In this document: positions 34,294 through 42,128 of the stretch, piece after piece
Layout of the letters: each line of letters opens with the position of its first letter
Numbering within the stretch: position 1 is the stretch's first letter
Origin: Pseudomonas sp. RIT-PI-r
Lineage (GTDB): Bacteria > Pseudomonadota > Gammaproteobacteria > Pseudomonadales > Pseudomonadaceae
Assembly (NCBI RefSeq): GCF_001297015.1
Contig: NZ_LIGE01000026.1
Location: forward strand, 1 to 47,236
Reading direction: 5' to 3'
DNA length: 47,236 bases
Position numbers and translations under genes: made by a program
The notes under the pieces: model-generated
The model's database searches: none
The model's input: the letters and a program-made list of their open reading frames with translations, nothing else
Told to the model about the DNA's origin: nothing

Positions 34294-34761
34294 TTACTTG
34301 TGGTAAGGGTGACCGGACAGCACGGTCCAGGCACGGTACAACTGTTCGCCGATCAGGATCCGCACCAGCGGGTGCGGCAACGTCAGCGGCGACAAGGACC
34401 AGCGCTGATCGGCACGGGCACAGACTTCCGGCGCCAGCCCTTCCGGGCCACCGACCATGAAATTGACCGTGCGCGAATCCAGCCGCCAGCGGTCGAGTTC
34501 GACCGCAAGCTGCTCGGTGCTCCAGGGTTTGCCATGGACTTCCAGCGTGACGATCCGCTCGTTCGGCCCGACCTTGGCCAGCATGGCTTCGCCTTCCTGG
34601 CGGATGAAACGGGCCACGTCGGCATTCTTGCCACGGGTGTTGAGCGGTATTTCCACCAGTTCCAGCGCCAGCTCGGACGGAAGACGCTTGGCATATTCAT
34701 GCCAGCCTTCTTCCACCCACTTGGGCATGCGTGAACCGACGGCGATCAGGCGCAGTCGCAC
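34294..34761 (-). CDS. rlmH: 23S rRNA (pseudouridine1915-N3) methyltransferase RlmH
   Basis: 155 aa, a SPOUT-class knotted methyltransferase that methylates pseudouridine 1915 in helix 69 of the 70S ribosome, using SAM. The knot residues NFMVGGPEGLAPEV and the C-terminal LSPLTLPHPLVRILIGEQLYRAW segment, ending GHPYHK, are diagnostic, and the length is exactly that of the family. It lies between rsfS (9 bp) and mrdA (10 bp), the conserved rsfS-rlmH-mrdA-rodA order of gammaproteobacteria. Confidence 0.97.
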   Translation of the reverse strand: MRLRLIAVGSRMPKWVEEGWHEYAKRLPSELALELVEIPLNTRGKNADVARFIRQEGEAMLAKVGPNERIVTLEVHGKPWSTEQLAVELDRWRLDSRTVNFMVGGPEGLAPEVCARADQRWSLSPLTLPHPLVRILIGEQLYRAWTVLSGHPYHK

Positions 34762-34770
34762 AGCAATCCC

Positions 34771-35265
34771 TTACAGCTGGTCTTTGTTGAGCTTGGTGAA
34801 ATGCTCGTGGGTGTTTTCCGGGCTGTGGTGCTTGGCATCCGCCGCACGACTTTGCTCGGCACCGGCCCACAGGCGCTCCAGGTCGTAGAACTGACGTGCC
34901 GAGGCAGTCATCATGTGCACTATCACCAGGTCCAGGTCCAGCAGCACCCAGTCGCTGTCGCCCTTGCCTTCTTCGCCCAGCGGCTTGGCGCCCTGCTTTT
35001 TGACTTCTTCGCGAACCTTGTCGAGCATCGCGTTGATCTGGCGGTTGGACGTACCGGTGGCGATGATCATGTAGTCAGTGATGCTCTGCTTGTCGCGAAC
35101 ATCGATGATCTGGATGTCTTGTGCCTTGACGTCTTCCAGCGCAGCTACGGCCAGCTTGACCAGTTCGTCGCCCTTCAGCGGCTCGTTGGTGTTGACCGGC
35201 TCTGGCAGCGGGGCGCTCTTGAATGTGCCTTTGCGCTTTACTTTGGTTTGGTCTTTGTCAGTCAT
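34771..35265 (-). CDS. rsfS: Ribosomal silencing factor RsfS
   Basis: 164 aa. It binds L14 on the 50S subunit and blocks joining with 30S when nutrients are short. The RsfS domain covers about residues 31-135, with DIQIIDVRDKQSITDYMIIATGTSNRQ, GDSDWVLLDLDLVIVHMM and YDLERLW. E. coli RsfS is about 105 aa; this protein has a basic, Pro-containing N-terminal extension (about 30 aa) and a His/Ala-rich C-terminal extension (about 25 aa). No start codon exists between the ATG at 35265 and the domain, so the N-extension is real coding. nadD ends 72 bp upstream. Confidence 0.94.
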   Translation of the reverse strand: MTDKDQTKVKRKGTFKSAPLPEPVNTNEPLKGDELVKLAVAALEDVKAQDIQIIDVRDKQSITDYMIIATGTSNRQINAMLDKVREEVKKQGAKPLGEEGKGDSDWVLLDLDLVIVHMMTASARQFYDLERLWAGAEQSRAADAKHHSPENTHEHFTKLNKDQL

Positions 35266-35337
35266 ATAAAACTCGTTTTGCTCATATATTCGGCGGCTTG
35301 GCGATACGTGGATTCGTATCAGTGAAGCACGCCTTGC

Positions 35338-36027
35338 TCAGTTCGACGCACGATACAGACCGTGCGCATCGATGTAGGCCAGGACCGCGTCGGGCACCAG
35401 GAAACGTACCGACTTACCGCTGGCCAGCAGTTGACGGATCTGGGTGGCGGAAACCGCGAGCGGTGTCTGCCAGACGAATGCAATCTGTCCGCTCGGCCCT
35501 TTCAGGGCCAGCGGGTCGCTCACCGAACGCGCTGCCAGCAGGTTGCGCAAGGCATCCGGCGGTTCGCTGTCGGCGTCCGGGCGCTGTAGCACCAGGATGT
35601 GGCAATGCTGGAGCAACTCTTCCCAGCGATGCCAAGTGGGCAGGCCGCAAAATGCGTCCCAGCCCAAAAGCAGAAAAACCTGGGTCTCGGCGGGCATTTC
35701 AGCGCGCATCGACTCCAGGGTATCAATGGTGTAGGACGGTTTGTCCCGCTGCAGTTCGCGGGCGTCCACCACCAGCGGAGGCACTCCGGCCACCGCACAC
35801 TCGACCATTGCCAACCGATCCTGCGCCGACACCTGCGGCGTACCGCGATGTGGCGGCCGCGCATTCGGCATCAGGCGCAACTCGTCGAGCGCCAACGCTT
35901 CGGCGACTTCCAGCCCACCACGCAAATGGCCGATGTGCACCGGGTCGAACGTCCCGCCCAAGACACCAATGCGTCGCGGACGGGTTTCGCTGCCGGGCTG
36001 CGGCGCTGTCAGGACGAGGTCGGACAA
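35338..36027 (-). CDS. nadD: Nicotinate-nucleotide adenylyltransferase
   Basis: 229 aa from the start chosen here. It joins ATP to nicotinate mononucleotide in NAD synthesis. The nucleotidyltransferase motif is GGTFDPVHIGH, with LMPNARPPHR, LLGWDAFCGLPTWHRWEEL and the C-terminal SATQIR. No ATG lies close before the core; the TTG at 36027, one base after the proA stop, gives MSDLVLTAPQPG and is the best candidate. An ATG at 36063, inside proA, gives an Arg-rich N-terminus. The 5' end is therefore uncertain. The downstream genes rsfS-rlmH-mrdA keep their usual order. Confidence 0.9.
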   Translation of the reverse strand: MSDLVLTAPQPGSETRPRRIGVLGGTFDPVHIGHLRGGLEVAEALALDELRLMPNARPPHRGTPQVSAQDRLAMVECAVAGVPPLVVDARELQRDKPSYTIDTLESMRAEMPAETQVFLLLGWDAFCGLPTWHRWEELLQHCHILVLQRPDADSEPPDALRNLLAARSVSDPLALKGPSGQIAFVWQTPLAVSATQIRQLLASGKSVRFLVPDAVLAYIDAHGLYRASN

Positions 36028-36028
36028 G

Positions 36029-37300
36029 TCAGACCGTCGCCTGGCCGCGCAACTGGCCATCACCGACCACGATGTACTTCTCGCAGGTCAATCCTTCGAG
36101 ACCCACCGGGCCGCGGGCGTGCAGCTTATCAGTAGAAATGCCGATCTCGGCACCCAATCCGTATTCAAATCCATCGGCAAAGCACGTCGGGGTGTTGATC
36201 ATCACCGACGCCGAGTCGACTTCCGCCACGAACCGGCGGGTGTCGGCGAGGTTTTCGCTGACGATCGAGTCGGTGTGATGGGAGCCGTAATGGTTGATGT
36301 GTTCGATGGCCTGATCCAGACCGTCGACCACGCGAATCGACAGAATCGGCGCCAGGTACTCGGTGCCCCAGTCTTCTTCGCTGGCCGCAACGGCATCAAT
36401 AATCGCCCGGGTGCGTTCGCAGCCACGCAGCTCGACGCCTTTTTCGCGGAACTGGGCAGCCATCGACGGCAGGAAATCCTTGGCAACAGTCTGATCGACC
36501 AGCAGCGTCTCCATCGCACCGCAGATGCCATAACGATAAGTCTTGGCGTTGAAGGCGATGCGCTGGGCTTTCGGCAGATCGGCGTGCGCGCTGACGTAAA
36601 CGTGGCAGATGCCGTCCAGGTGCTTGATCACCGGCACACGGGCATCGCGACTGATGCGCTCGATCAGGCCACGGCCACCGCGCGGCACGATGACATCGAC
36701 GTACTCGGGCATGGTGATCATCGCGCCAACGGCGGCACGGTCGGTGGTTTCGACCACTTGCACCACGGCGGCGGGCAATTCAGCCTCGGCCAGACCACGC
36801 TGAATGCACGCGGCAATCGCGCGGTTGGAGTGAATCGCCTCGGAGCCGCCGCGCAGGATCGTCGCGTTGCCGGACTTCAGGCACAGGCTGGCGGCATCGA
36901 TGGTCACGTTCGGCCGGGACTCGTAGATGATCCCGATCACGCCCAGCGGCACGCGCATCTTGCCGACCTGAATCCCCGACGGACGGAAGCTCATGTCGCG
37001 GATCGCACCGACCGGATCCGGCAACGCAGCCACCTGACGCAGGCCGACGATCATGCCGTCGATACGCGCCGGGGTCAGTTCCAGACGCTCCAGCAATGCC
37101 GGCTCCAGACCATTGGCGCGACCGGCAGCCAGATCCTGTTCATTGGCTGCAGCAAGCTCGGCGCGCGCAGCGTCGAGGGCATTGGCAGCAGCCTGCAAGG
37201 CGCGGTTTTTCTGCGCGGTGCTGGCACGGCCGATGACCCGCGAAGCTTCGCGGGCGGCGCGACCCAATCGGGTCATGTAGTCAAGAACGGACTCAGTCAT
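36029..37300 (-). CDS. proA: Gamma-glutamyl phosphate reductase
   Basis: 423 aa, an aldehyde-dehydrogenase-fold enzyme that reduces gamma-glutamyl phosphate to the semialdehyde in proline synthesis. Visible motifs are GVIGIIYESRPNVTIDAASLCLKSGN, VPRGGRGLIERI, HLDGICHVYV, the catalytic Cys in YRYGICGAMETLLVD and the C-terminal ARGPVGLEGLTCEKYIVVGDGQLRG. I chose the ATG at 37300 (MTESVLDYMTRLGRAAREASR), which matches the family start; a longer frame adds 29 atypical residues. It is the first gene of the long minus-strand block that runs to lipA. Confidence 0.97.
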   Translation of the reverse strand: MTESVLDYMTRLGRAAREASRVIGRASTAQKNRALQAAANALDAARAELAAANEQDLAAGRANGLEPALLERLELTPARIDGMIVGLRQVAALPDPVGAIRDMSFRPSGIQVGKMRVPLGVIGIIYESRPNVTIDAASLCLKSGNATILRGGSEAIHSNRAIAACIQRGLAEAELPAAVVQVVETTDRAAVGAMITMPEYVDVIVPRGGRGLIERISRDARVPVIKHLDGICHVYVSAHADLPKAQRIAFNAKTYRYGICGAMETLLVDQTVAKDFLPSMAAQFREKGVELRGCERTRAIIDAVAASEEDWGTEYLAPILSIRVVDGLDQAIEHINHYGSHHTDSIVSENLADTRRFVAEVDSASVMINTPTCFADGFEYGLGAEIGISTDKLHARGPVGLEGLTCEKYIVVGDGQLRGQATV

Positions 37301-37477
37301 GGTCTGCTGGGGTCTTGGCAAAGAGGAAAGCGGCAGATTATAGCTGTCGCGTCCCGGGACTAACAGCGGTGACGGGCGGATGGTCAAAATGAGCCGCGAA
37401 TCGCCGACGTTCAGGCGTAATTAAGCCGCGCATTGTTATCATCACGACCTCTTCAGCCTGGATAAACCTTGTCTGCC

Positions 37478-38173
37478 ATGTCCAACCTGACTGTTCGCTC
37501 CCACGCCGAACGCCTGCCGCTGGGGCTCCCGGACGCTTTTTTTGACCGGGACGCCCAAGTGCTGGCCAGAGAATTACTCGGTAAAGTCATCCGTCATCGC
37601 GTCGGCGATCTGTGGCTCAGCGCGCGGATCATCGAAACGGAAGCGTATTACTGCGCGGAAAAAGGCAGCCACGCGTCCCTCGGCTACACGGAAAAGCGTA
37701 AGGCTTTGTTTCTGGATGGCGGCCACATTTATATGTATTACGCCCGTGGCGGCGATTCGCTGAACTTCAGCGCGCAAGGGCCGGGCAATGCCGTATTGAT
37801 CAAATCGGCCTATCCGTGGGTCGATGAAGTCAGCGGGCCGGCGAGTCTGGCGCAGATGCTGGTGAATAATCCGGATGCGCAGGGCCGACCGCGGCCGTCG
37901 CAAAAGCTCTGCGCAGGGCAGACATTGCTGTGCAAAGCGCTGGGCTTGAAGGTGCCGGTGTGGGACGCCAAGCGTTTCGATCATGAACTACTTCTGGTAG
38001 ATGACACCGGCCCGGCGCCCTCGCAGATTATTCAAACCACGCGACTGGGCATTCCCCACGGTCGTGATGAACACCTGATGTACCGCTTCGTCGATGCCAC
38101 TTATGCGCAATGGTGCACGCGGAACCCGCTGCGGCGCGGTCAGGTCGAAGGCCGGGATTATTTCCTGCTGTAA
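37478..38173 (+). CDS. mpg: 3-methyladenine DNA glycosylase (AAG family)
   Basis: 231 aa. A monofunctional glycosylase of the AAG/MPG family that removes alkylated purines from DNA. Motifs are DAFFDRDAQVLARELLGKV, the catalytic Glu in ARIIETEAYY, the aromatic finger region IYMYYARGGDSLNFS and AVLIKSAYP. I chose the ATG at 37478 (MSNLTVRSHAERLPLG); a TTG three codons earlier is also possible. It is divergent from proA with a 177-bp gap. With the AidB-like dehydrogenase elsewhere in the window it is the second alkylation-related protein, but they are not linked. Confidence 0.92.
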   Translation: MSNLTVRSHAERLPLGLPDAFFDRDAQVLARELLGKVIRHRVGDLWLSARIIETEAYYCAEKGSHASLGYTEKRKALFLDGGHIYMYYARGGDSLNFSAQGPGNAVLIKSAYPWVDEVSGPASLAQMLVNNPDAQGRPRPSQKLCAGQTLLCKALGLKVPVWDAKRFDHELLLVDDTGPAPSQIIQTTRLGIPHGRDEHLMYRFVDATYAQWCTRNPLRRGQVEGRDYFLL

Positions 38174-38185
38174 ACACACACCCGC

Positions 38186-38257
38186 GTAGGAGCTGCCGAA
38201 GGCTGCGATCTTTTGATCTTTTGAAAAGCAAAGATCGCAGCCTTCGGCAGCTCCTAC
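38186..38257. repeat. GTAGGAGCTGCCG palindrome, copy 5
   Basis: Perfect 28-bp arms (38186-38213 and 38230-38257) with a 16-bp spacer that includes a short extra GATCTT. The core is GCCGAAGGC. It lies 12 bp after mpg and 33 bp before the DedA-PAP2 gene, so it could end the mpg transcript or sit in the leader of the next gene. Confidence 0.9.
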
Positions 38258-38290
38258 AGGGGGATCATCAATGGTTTGGAGTTTGTTGGT

Positions 38291-39607
38291 ATGGGCCCAT
38301 GGCTCGATAGCGTAACCGGTTGGCTGGCAGCCAACCCGCAGTGGCTGGCCGCCGCGGTATTTATCGTCGCGTGCGTGGAATGCCTGGCGATTGCCGGTTT
38401 GATCGTGCCCGGCACGGTGTTGTTGTTTGCCGTGGCGGTACTGGCCGGCAGTGGCGCACTATCGTTGAGCGAAACCCTGCTGCTGGGCTTCCTCGGCGGG
38501 ATTCTCGGCGATTTGATCTCGTATTTCCTTGGCCGCCACTTCCACCAGAACATCCGGCGCCTGCCAGGCTTGCGCCATCACCCGGAATGGATGGCCGGCG
38601 CCGAAAGCTATTTCCAGCGTTATGGCATCGCCAGCCTGTTGGTCGGGCGTTTTATCGGTCCATTACGGCCGATGCTGCCGATGGTTGCCGGCATGTGCGA
38701 CATGCCCTTCCCGCGTTTCGCCGCCGTCAGTTTGCTGGCCGCCGCCGGCTGGAGCCTCGCTTATCTGCTGCCAGGCTGGGCCACGGGCGCGGCGATCCGT
38801 TTGCCGCTGCCGGAAGGTTTCTGGCTGCAAGCCGGAATTGTCGCGGCGAGCATCGCCGTCATGGTCGGTCTGAGTGTCAACAGCAGCCTGCGCCGCCATC
38901 GCCGCGCAACGATCTGGATCAGCAGCATGAGCCTGCTGATTCTGATCGGTCTGTTCAGTGGCTACCCGTACCTCACCGCGCTCGACCAAGGCGTGATGAC
39001 GCTGGTGCAGGAACATCGCCAGCCGATGCTCGATGAAATCGCCGTGACGTTCACCCTTATCGGCGAATTCCGCAACATGCTGATGTTCAGCGCCCTGCTC
39101 ACCGGTCTGTTGCTGCTGTGCCGGCAATGGCGCCAGGCAATTTTCGCCGGCGGCGTGTTGCTCTGCACAGCGCTGCTGAACACCGGCACCAAGATGTTTT
39201 TCGCCCGGGTTCGCCCGGAAGTGCTGAGCGATCCGCTGACCAGTTACAGCATGCCCAGCGGCCACGCTTCCGGCTCGTTTGCGCTGTTTCTGGTACTGGC
39301 TGTTCTGGCGGGCCGCGGGCAACCGCCGCGCATGCGCCTGACCTGGCTGTTTGTCGGTTGCATTCCGGCGCTGTCGATTGCCTTGTCGCGGGTTTATCTG
39401 GGGGCGCATTGGCCGACGGACATCCTCGCCGGGGCGATGTTGGCGGCGTGCGTATGTGCGGCGGGGTTGTGGCTGAGCCAGCGTAAACAGCCACTCAATG
39501 CCATGCCGTTCAAGGTCTGGTGGCTGATTTTGCCGGCGCTGGTGGTGTTGTTCAGTCTGTTTGTGTTTCGGCATTTGCCAAACACGATGTTGCGTTACGC
39601 GTATTGA
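38291..39607 (+). CDS. DedA-PAP2 fusion membrane phosphatase
   Basis: 438 aa. The N-terminal half (about 1-200) is a DedA/SNARE-associated-type domain with VECLAIAGLIVPGTVLL, LGDLISYFLGR and VGRFIGPLRPMLPMVAG. The C-terminal half is a PAP2 phosphatase with all three motifs in order: KMFFARVRP, YSMPSGHASG and SRVYLGAHWPTD. About ten membrane helices are predicted. PAP2 enzymes remove lipid-linked phosphates and DedA proteins move undecaprenyl phosphate or other lipids across the membrane, so a recycling role for a lipid carrier is possible but inferred. I chose the ATG at 38291, with TGGAG 9 bases upstream. Confidence 0.88.
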   Translation: MGPWLDSVTGWLAANPQWLAAAVFIVACVECLAIAGLIVPGTVLLFAVAVLAGSGALSLSETLLLGFLGGILGDLISYFLGRHFHQNIRRLPGLRHHPEWMAGAESYFQRYGIASLLVGRFIGPLRPMLPMVAGMCDMPFPRFAAVSLLAAAGWSLAYLLPGWATGAAIRLPLPEGFWLQAGIVAASIAVMVGLSVNSSLRRHRRATIWISSMSLLILIGLFSGYPYLTALDQGVMTLVQEHRQPMLDEIAVTFTLIGEFRNMLMFSALLTGLLLLCRQWRQAIFAGGVLLCTALLNTGTKMFFARVRPEVLSDPLTSYSMPSGHASGSFALFLVLAVLAGRGQPPRMRLTWLFVGCIPALSIALSRVYLGAHWPTDILAGAMLAACVCAAGLWLSQRKQPLNAMPFKVWWLILPALVVLFSLFVFRHLPNTMLRYAY

Positions 39608-39612
39608 ACGTC

Positions 39613-39691
39613 AAAAGATCGCAGCCTTCGGCAGCTCCTACATGTGTTCATGTGTTCGTCATGCAGGAGCTGCCGAAGGCTGCGATCTTTT
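39613..39691. repeat. GTAGGAGCTGCCG palindrome, copy 6
   Basis: 31-bp arms (39613-39643 and 39661-39691) with one mismatch and a spacer containing the short repeat TGTGTTC. The core is GCCTTCGGC/GCCGAAGGC. It fills the gap between two convergent genes (the DedA-PAP2 gene and the Lon-N gene) and may terminate both. Confidence 0.88.
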
Positions 39692-39699
39692 ACGATGTT

Positions 39700-40290
39700 T
39701 CAGGCAAACAGCTCGCCCTGCAGCTCATCGAGCAGCGCCTGGATCGCATCCAGTCGCTGCTGCGGATCGTCGAGCTGCAGCAGGTCGATCTTGTCTTCTT
39801 CGGCGAACGGCAACAGATACGCAAGCTGATTGGCCAGTGACTGCTGGCCGAGCGCTTCGGTGCCCATGTTCAAGGCTTCAACCATCGGGTGTTCCGCCAA
39901 CGCTTTGAGCAGCGCAACCAGGTCGGCGTCTTCGTCCTGCAGCGGTTGCTCGGGCTCTTCGTCGAGCCACTCGACGTCGGCGAGGATCAACTGATCGCGC
40001 TGCACTTCAGTGCGCAATACATTGAAACGCCGCCCGCCCTGCACGCGAATTCCCAGCAGGCCGTTGTCCTGCTGCTGGAAATCGGTGATTCGCGCCTCGC
40101 AGCCGACCAGTGCATACCCTTCCGGCGCCAGCCCGACTTCGCTGCCTTCAAGAATGCACACCACGCCGAAGCCACCGCCCTGCTTCATGCAGCGGCCGAT
40201 CATGTCCAGGTAGCGCGCTTCGAAGATCTGCAAGTCGAGGTTGCAGCCGGGAAACAGCACTGTGTTCAGCGGGAAAAGCGGCAGACTCAT
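39700..40290 (-). CDS. Lon substrate-binding-domain protein
   Basis: 196 aa. It contains only the N-terminal substrate-binding domain of Lon protease (LPLFPLNTVLFPGCNLDLQIFEARYLDMI, GFGVVCI, VGCEARIT, ILADVEWL) followed by a helical tail (about 130-196, DPQQRLDAIQALLDELQGELFA). There is no ATPase or protease domain. Such stand-alone Lon-N proteins are common and of unclear function. Of two ATGs, the second at 40290 is better placed, 7 bases after AAGGA; the first abuts it. The lrgB-like gene ends 10 bp upstream on the same strand. Confidence 0.88.
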   Translation of the reverse strand: MSLPLFPLNTVLFPGCNLDLQIFEARYLDMIGRCMKQGGGFGVVCILEGSEVGLAPEGYALVGCEARITDFQQQDNGLLGIRVQGGRRFNVLRTEVQRDQLILADVEWLDEEPEQPLQDEDADLVALLKALAEHPMVEALNMGTEALGQQSLANQLAYLLPFAEEDKIDLLQLDDPQQRLDAIQALLDELQGELFA

Positions 40291-40300
40291 AGACATTTCC

Positions 40301-41017
40301 TTACACCACCATCGACACCGCCAACGGCAGGAACACCGCCGTGGCCACGCCCATCAGACTCATTGCCAGCGCCGCGAAGGCACCGCATTCATCGCTCTCC
40401 TGCAACGCCACCGAGGTGCCGACGGCGTGTGCGGTCATGCCCAGCGCCATGCCGCGGGCTTCGGGACTGCTCACGCCGAGGCGAGTCAGCAGCGCCGGGC
40501 CGAAGATCGCCCCGATCACCCCGGTGATCAACACGAACACCGCTGCCAGCGCCGCGACGCCACCGATCTGTTCGGCCACCAGCATTGCGATCGGCGAGGT
40601 TACCGACTTCGGCGCCATGGTCATCAGAATCATGTGATCAGCGCCAAACCACCAGCCCAGCAATACGCCCATGCCGGTCGCCACTACTCCGCCTATCACC
40701 AGCGTAGTAAAAATCGGCCAGAACAATTGGCGAATACGCCGCAGGTTGAGGTACAGCGGCACCGCCAGCGCCACGGTGGCCGGGCCGAGCAGAATACTGA
40801 GGATCTCGGTGCTCTTGCGGTACTCGGCGTAGGTCAGGCCGCAGCCGACCAACACACCGATCACCAACAGCATGGAGACCAGCACCGGTTGCAGAAAGAT
40901 CCAGCGGGTTTTCTCGAACGCTGCCAGCACCAGTTGATAGGCACCGAGGGTGATGCCGATGCCGAACAGCGGGTGATGGATAACCGAAGCCCAGGCACCT
41001 TGCCAGTCGAAGAGCAT
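40301..41017 (-). CDS. lrgB: LrgB/CidB-family membrane protein
   Basis: 238 aa, with about seven membrane helices and the LrgB family core: GCGLTYAEYRKSTEILSILLGPATVALAVPLY, APKSVTSPIAMLVAEQIGG, ITGVIGAIFGPALL and GTSVALQESDECGAFAALAMSLMG. With the small LrgA-like partner it forms a holin-like pair that in Gram-positive species modulates murein hydrolase export and cell lysis; some homologues transport small organic acids. Function in Pseudomonas is inferred. Its ATG overlaps the lrgA stop by one base (TGATG), so the pair is translationally coupled. Confidence 0.88.
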   Translation of the reverse strand: MLFDWQGAWASVIHHPLFGIGITLGAYQLVLAAFEKTRWIFLQPVLVSMLLVIGVLVGCGLTYAEYRKSTEILSILLGPATVALAVPLYLNLRRIRQLFWPIFTTLVIGGVVATGMGVLLGWWFGADHMILMTMAPKSVTSPIAMLVAEQIGGVAALAAVFVLITGVIGAIFGPALLTRLGVSSPEARGMALGMTAHAVGTSVALQESDECGAFAALAMSLMGVATAVFLPLAVSMVV

Positions 41018-41379
41018 CAGGATTCCTCCGACCGGTGCGCGTGACGCTTGACCATGCGTTGCATCAGCACGCCGGCAAAGGCCATCGACAGGATCAGCGA
41101 CACCACCAACGCGCCGACAATCGCCCAGAAATCGGCCGCGATCGCCGTGGCATATACCATCACGCCGACGGCCGGAGGCACCAGCAGCAGCGGTAGATAA
41201 CGCAACAGACTGCCGGCCGCGAGGTTCAGCGGCTCGCCGACTTCACCGCGAACAATCAGGAAAATCAGCAACAACAGCAGACCGATGATCGGCCCCGGCA
41301 GCACTGGCAACAACACGTGATTGAGCGCCGTGCCGAGCAATTGAAACAGCACCAGCATGGTCAGGCCTCGTAACAACAT
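41017..41379 (-). CDS. lrgA: LrgA/CidA-family holin-like protein
   Basis: 120 aa, a small inner-membrane protein with four membrane helices and the family segment LLPVLPGPIIGLLLLLIFLIVRGE, then LRYLPLLLVPPAVGVMVY and a final AFAGVLMQRMVKRHAHRSEES tail that is basic and cytoplasmic. It precedes lrgB with a one-base overlap. A minus-strand TATAAT hexamer (41424-41419) lies about 40 bases before the ATG, a candidate -10 element without a clear -35. The next gene, the MaoC-like one, is divergent. Confidence 0.87.
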   Translation of the reverse strand: MLLRGLTMLVLFQLLGTALNHVLLPVLPGPIIGLLLLLIFLIVRGEVGEPLNLAAGSLLRYLPLLLVPPAVGVMVYATAIAADFWAIVGALVVSLILSMAFAGVLMQRMVKRHAHRSEES

Positions 41380-41570
41380 CCGACTTCTCTCCCCGTCTCT
41401 CTCCCGTTCATCGCCCGCATTATAAGCACGCCTGCGCTATGGATCGGCATTCGCCAAAAGCATGGTCGGTTGACCGGAGCAAATCGCCATGATGATCTAC
41501 AGTGGTTCGCAGGGCGGTCAAATCCCCCACCTGAAAAACTATAAAATCGATGAACCCAAGGAGAGTCTCA

Positions 41571-42026
41571 ATGCCCTATGTTCCCGTTGCAGAGCTCAAA
41601 GATTATGTCGGCAAGGAACTCGGACGTTCCGAATGGCTCACCATCGACCAGGAGCGTATCAACCTGTTCGCCGAAGCCACCGGGGATTATCAGTTCATTC
41701 ACGTCGACCCGGTCAAAGCCGCGCAAACGCCATTTGGCAGCACCATTGCCCACGGCTTCCTGTCGTTGTCGCTGATCCCCAAACTGATGGAAGACATCCT
41801 GATCCTGCCGCAAGGCGTGAAGATGGTGGTCAACTATGGTCTGGACAGTGTGCGTTTCATCCAGCCAGTGAAGGTCAATTCGAAAGTTCGCCTGAAGGTC
41901 GATCTGGGTGAAGTGACCGAGAAAAAACCCGGCCAGTGGCTGCTCAAAGCGACCGCAACGCTGGAGATAGAAGGCTCGGAAAAACCGGCCTACATCGCCG
42001 AGCCGTTGTCGCTCTGCTTCGTCTGA
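41571..42026 (+). CDS. MaoC-like (R)-specific dehydratase
   Basis: 151 aa, a hot-dog-fold protein with the hydratase-2 motif INLFAEATGDYQFIHVDPVKAAQTPFGSTIAHGF, including the catalytic Asp and His, and the family segments VNYGLDSVRFIQPVKVNSKVRLKVDL. Such proteins hydrate enoyl-CoA to (R)-3-hydroxyacyl-CoA and can feed polyhydroxyalkanoate synthesis; the real substrate is unknown. I chose the ATG at 41571 (MPYVPVAELKDYVG) because AAGGAGAG lies 7 bases upstream. A TATAAA sits about 35 bases before the start. It is divergent from lrgA and monocistronic. Confidence 0.9.
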   Translation: MPYVPVAELKDYVGKELGRSEWLTIDQERINLFAEATGDYQFIHVDPVKAAQTPFGSTIAHGFLSLSLIPKLMEDILILPQGVKMVVNYGLDSVRFIQPVKVNSKVRLKVDLGEVTEKKPGQWLLKATATLEIEGSEKPAYIAEPLSLCFV

Positions 42027-42128
42027 TCGTTCCGGATGCGAAGCAGCGCACGCTGTTTCGCGTCATGTCTCTATTTATGCGACGCATAGCTGCGGCATAC
42101 TCGGTCGCCTAATTGCCCGGATCCCGCT

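Noticed and set aside
2870..39691. CRISPR array made of the palindromic repeats
   Set aside because: Copies are singly dispersed at gene borders over 37 kb, with no regular spacing or spacers and no cas genes.
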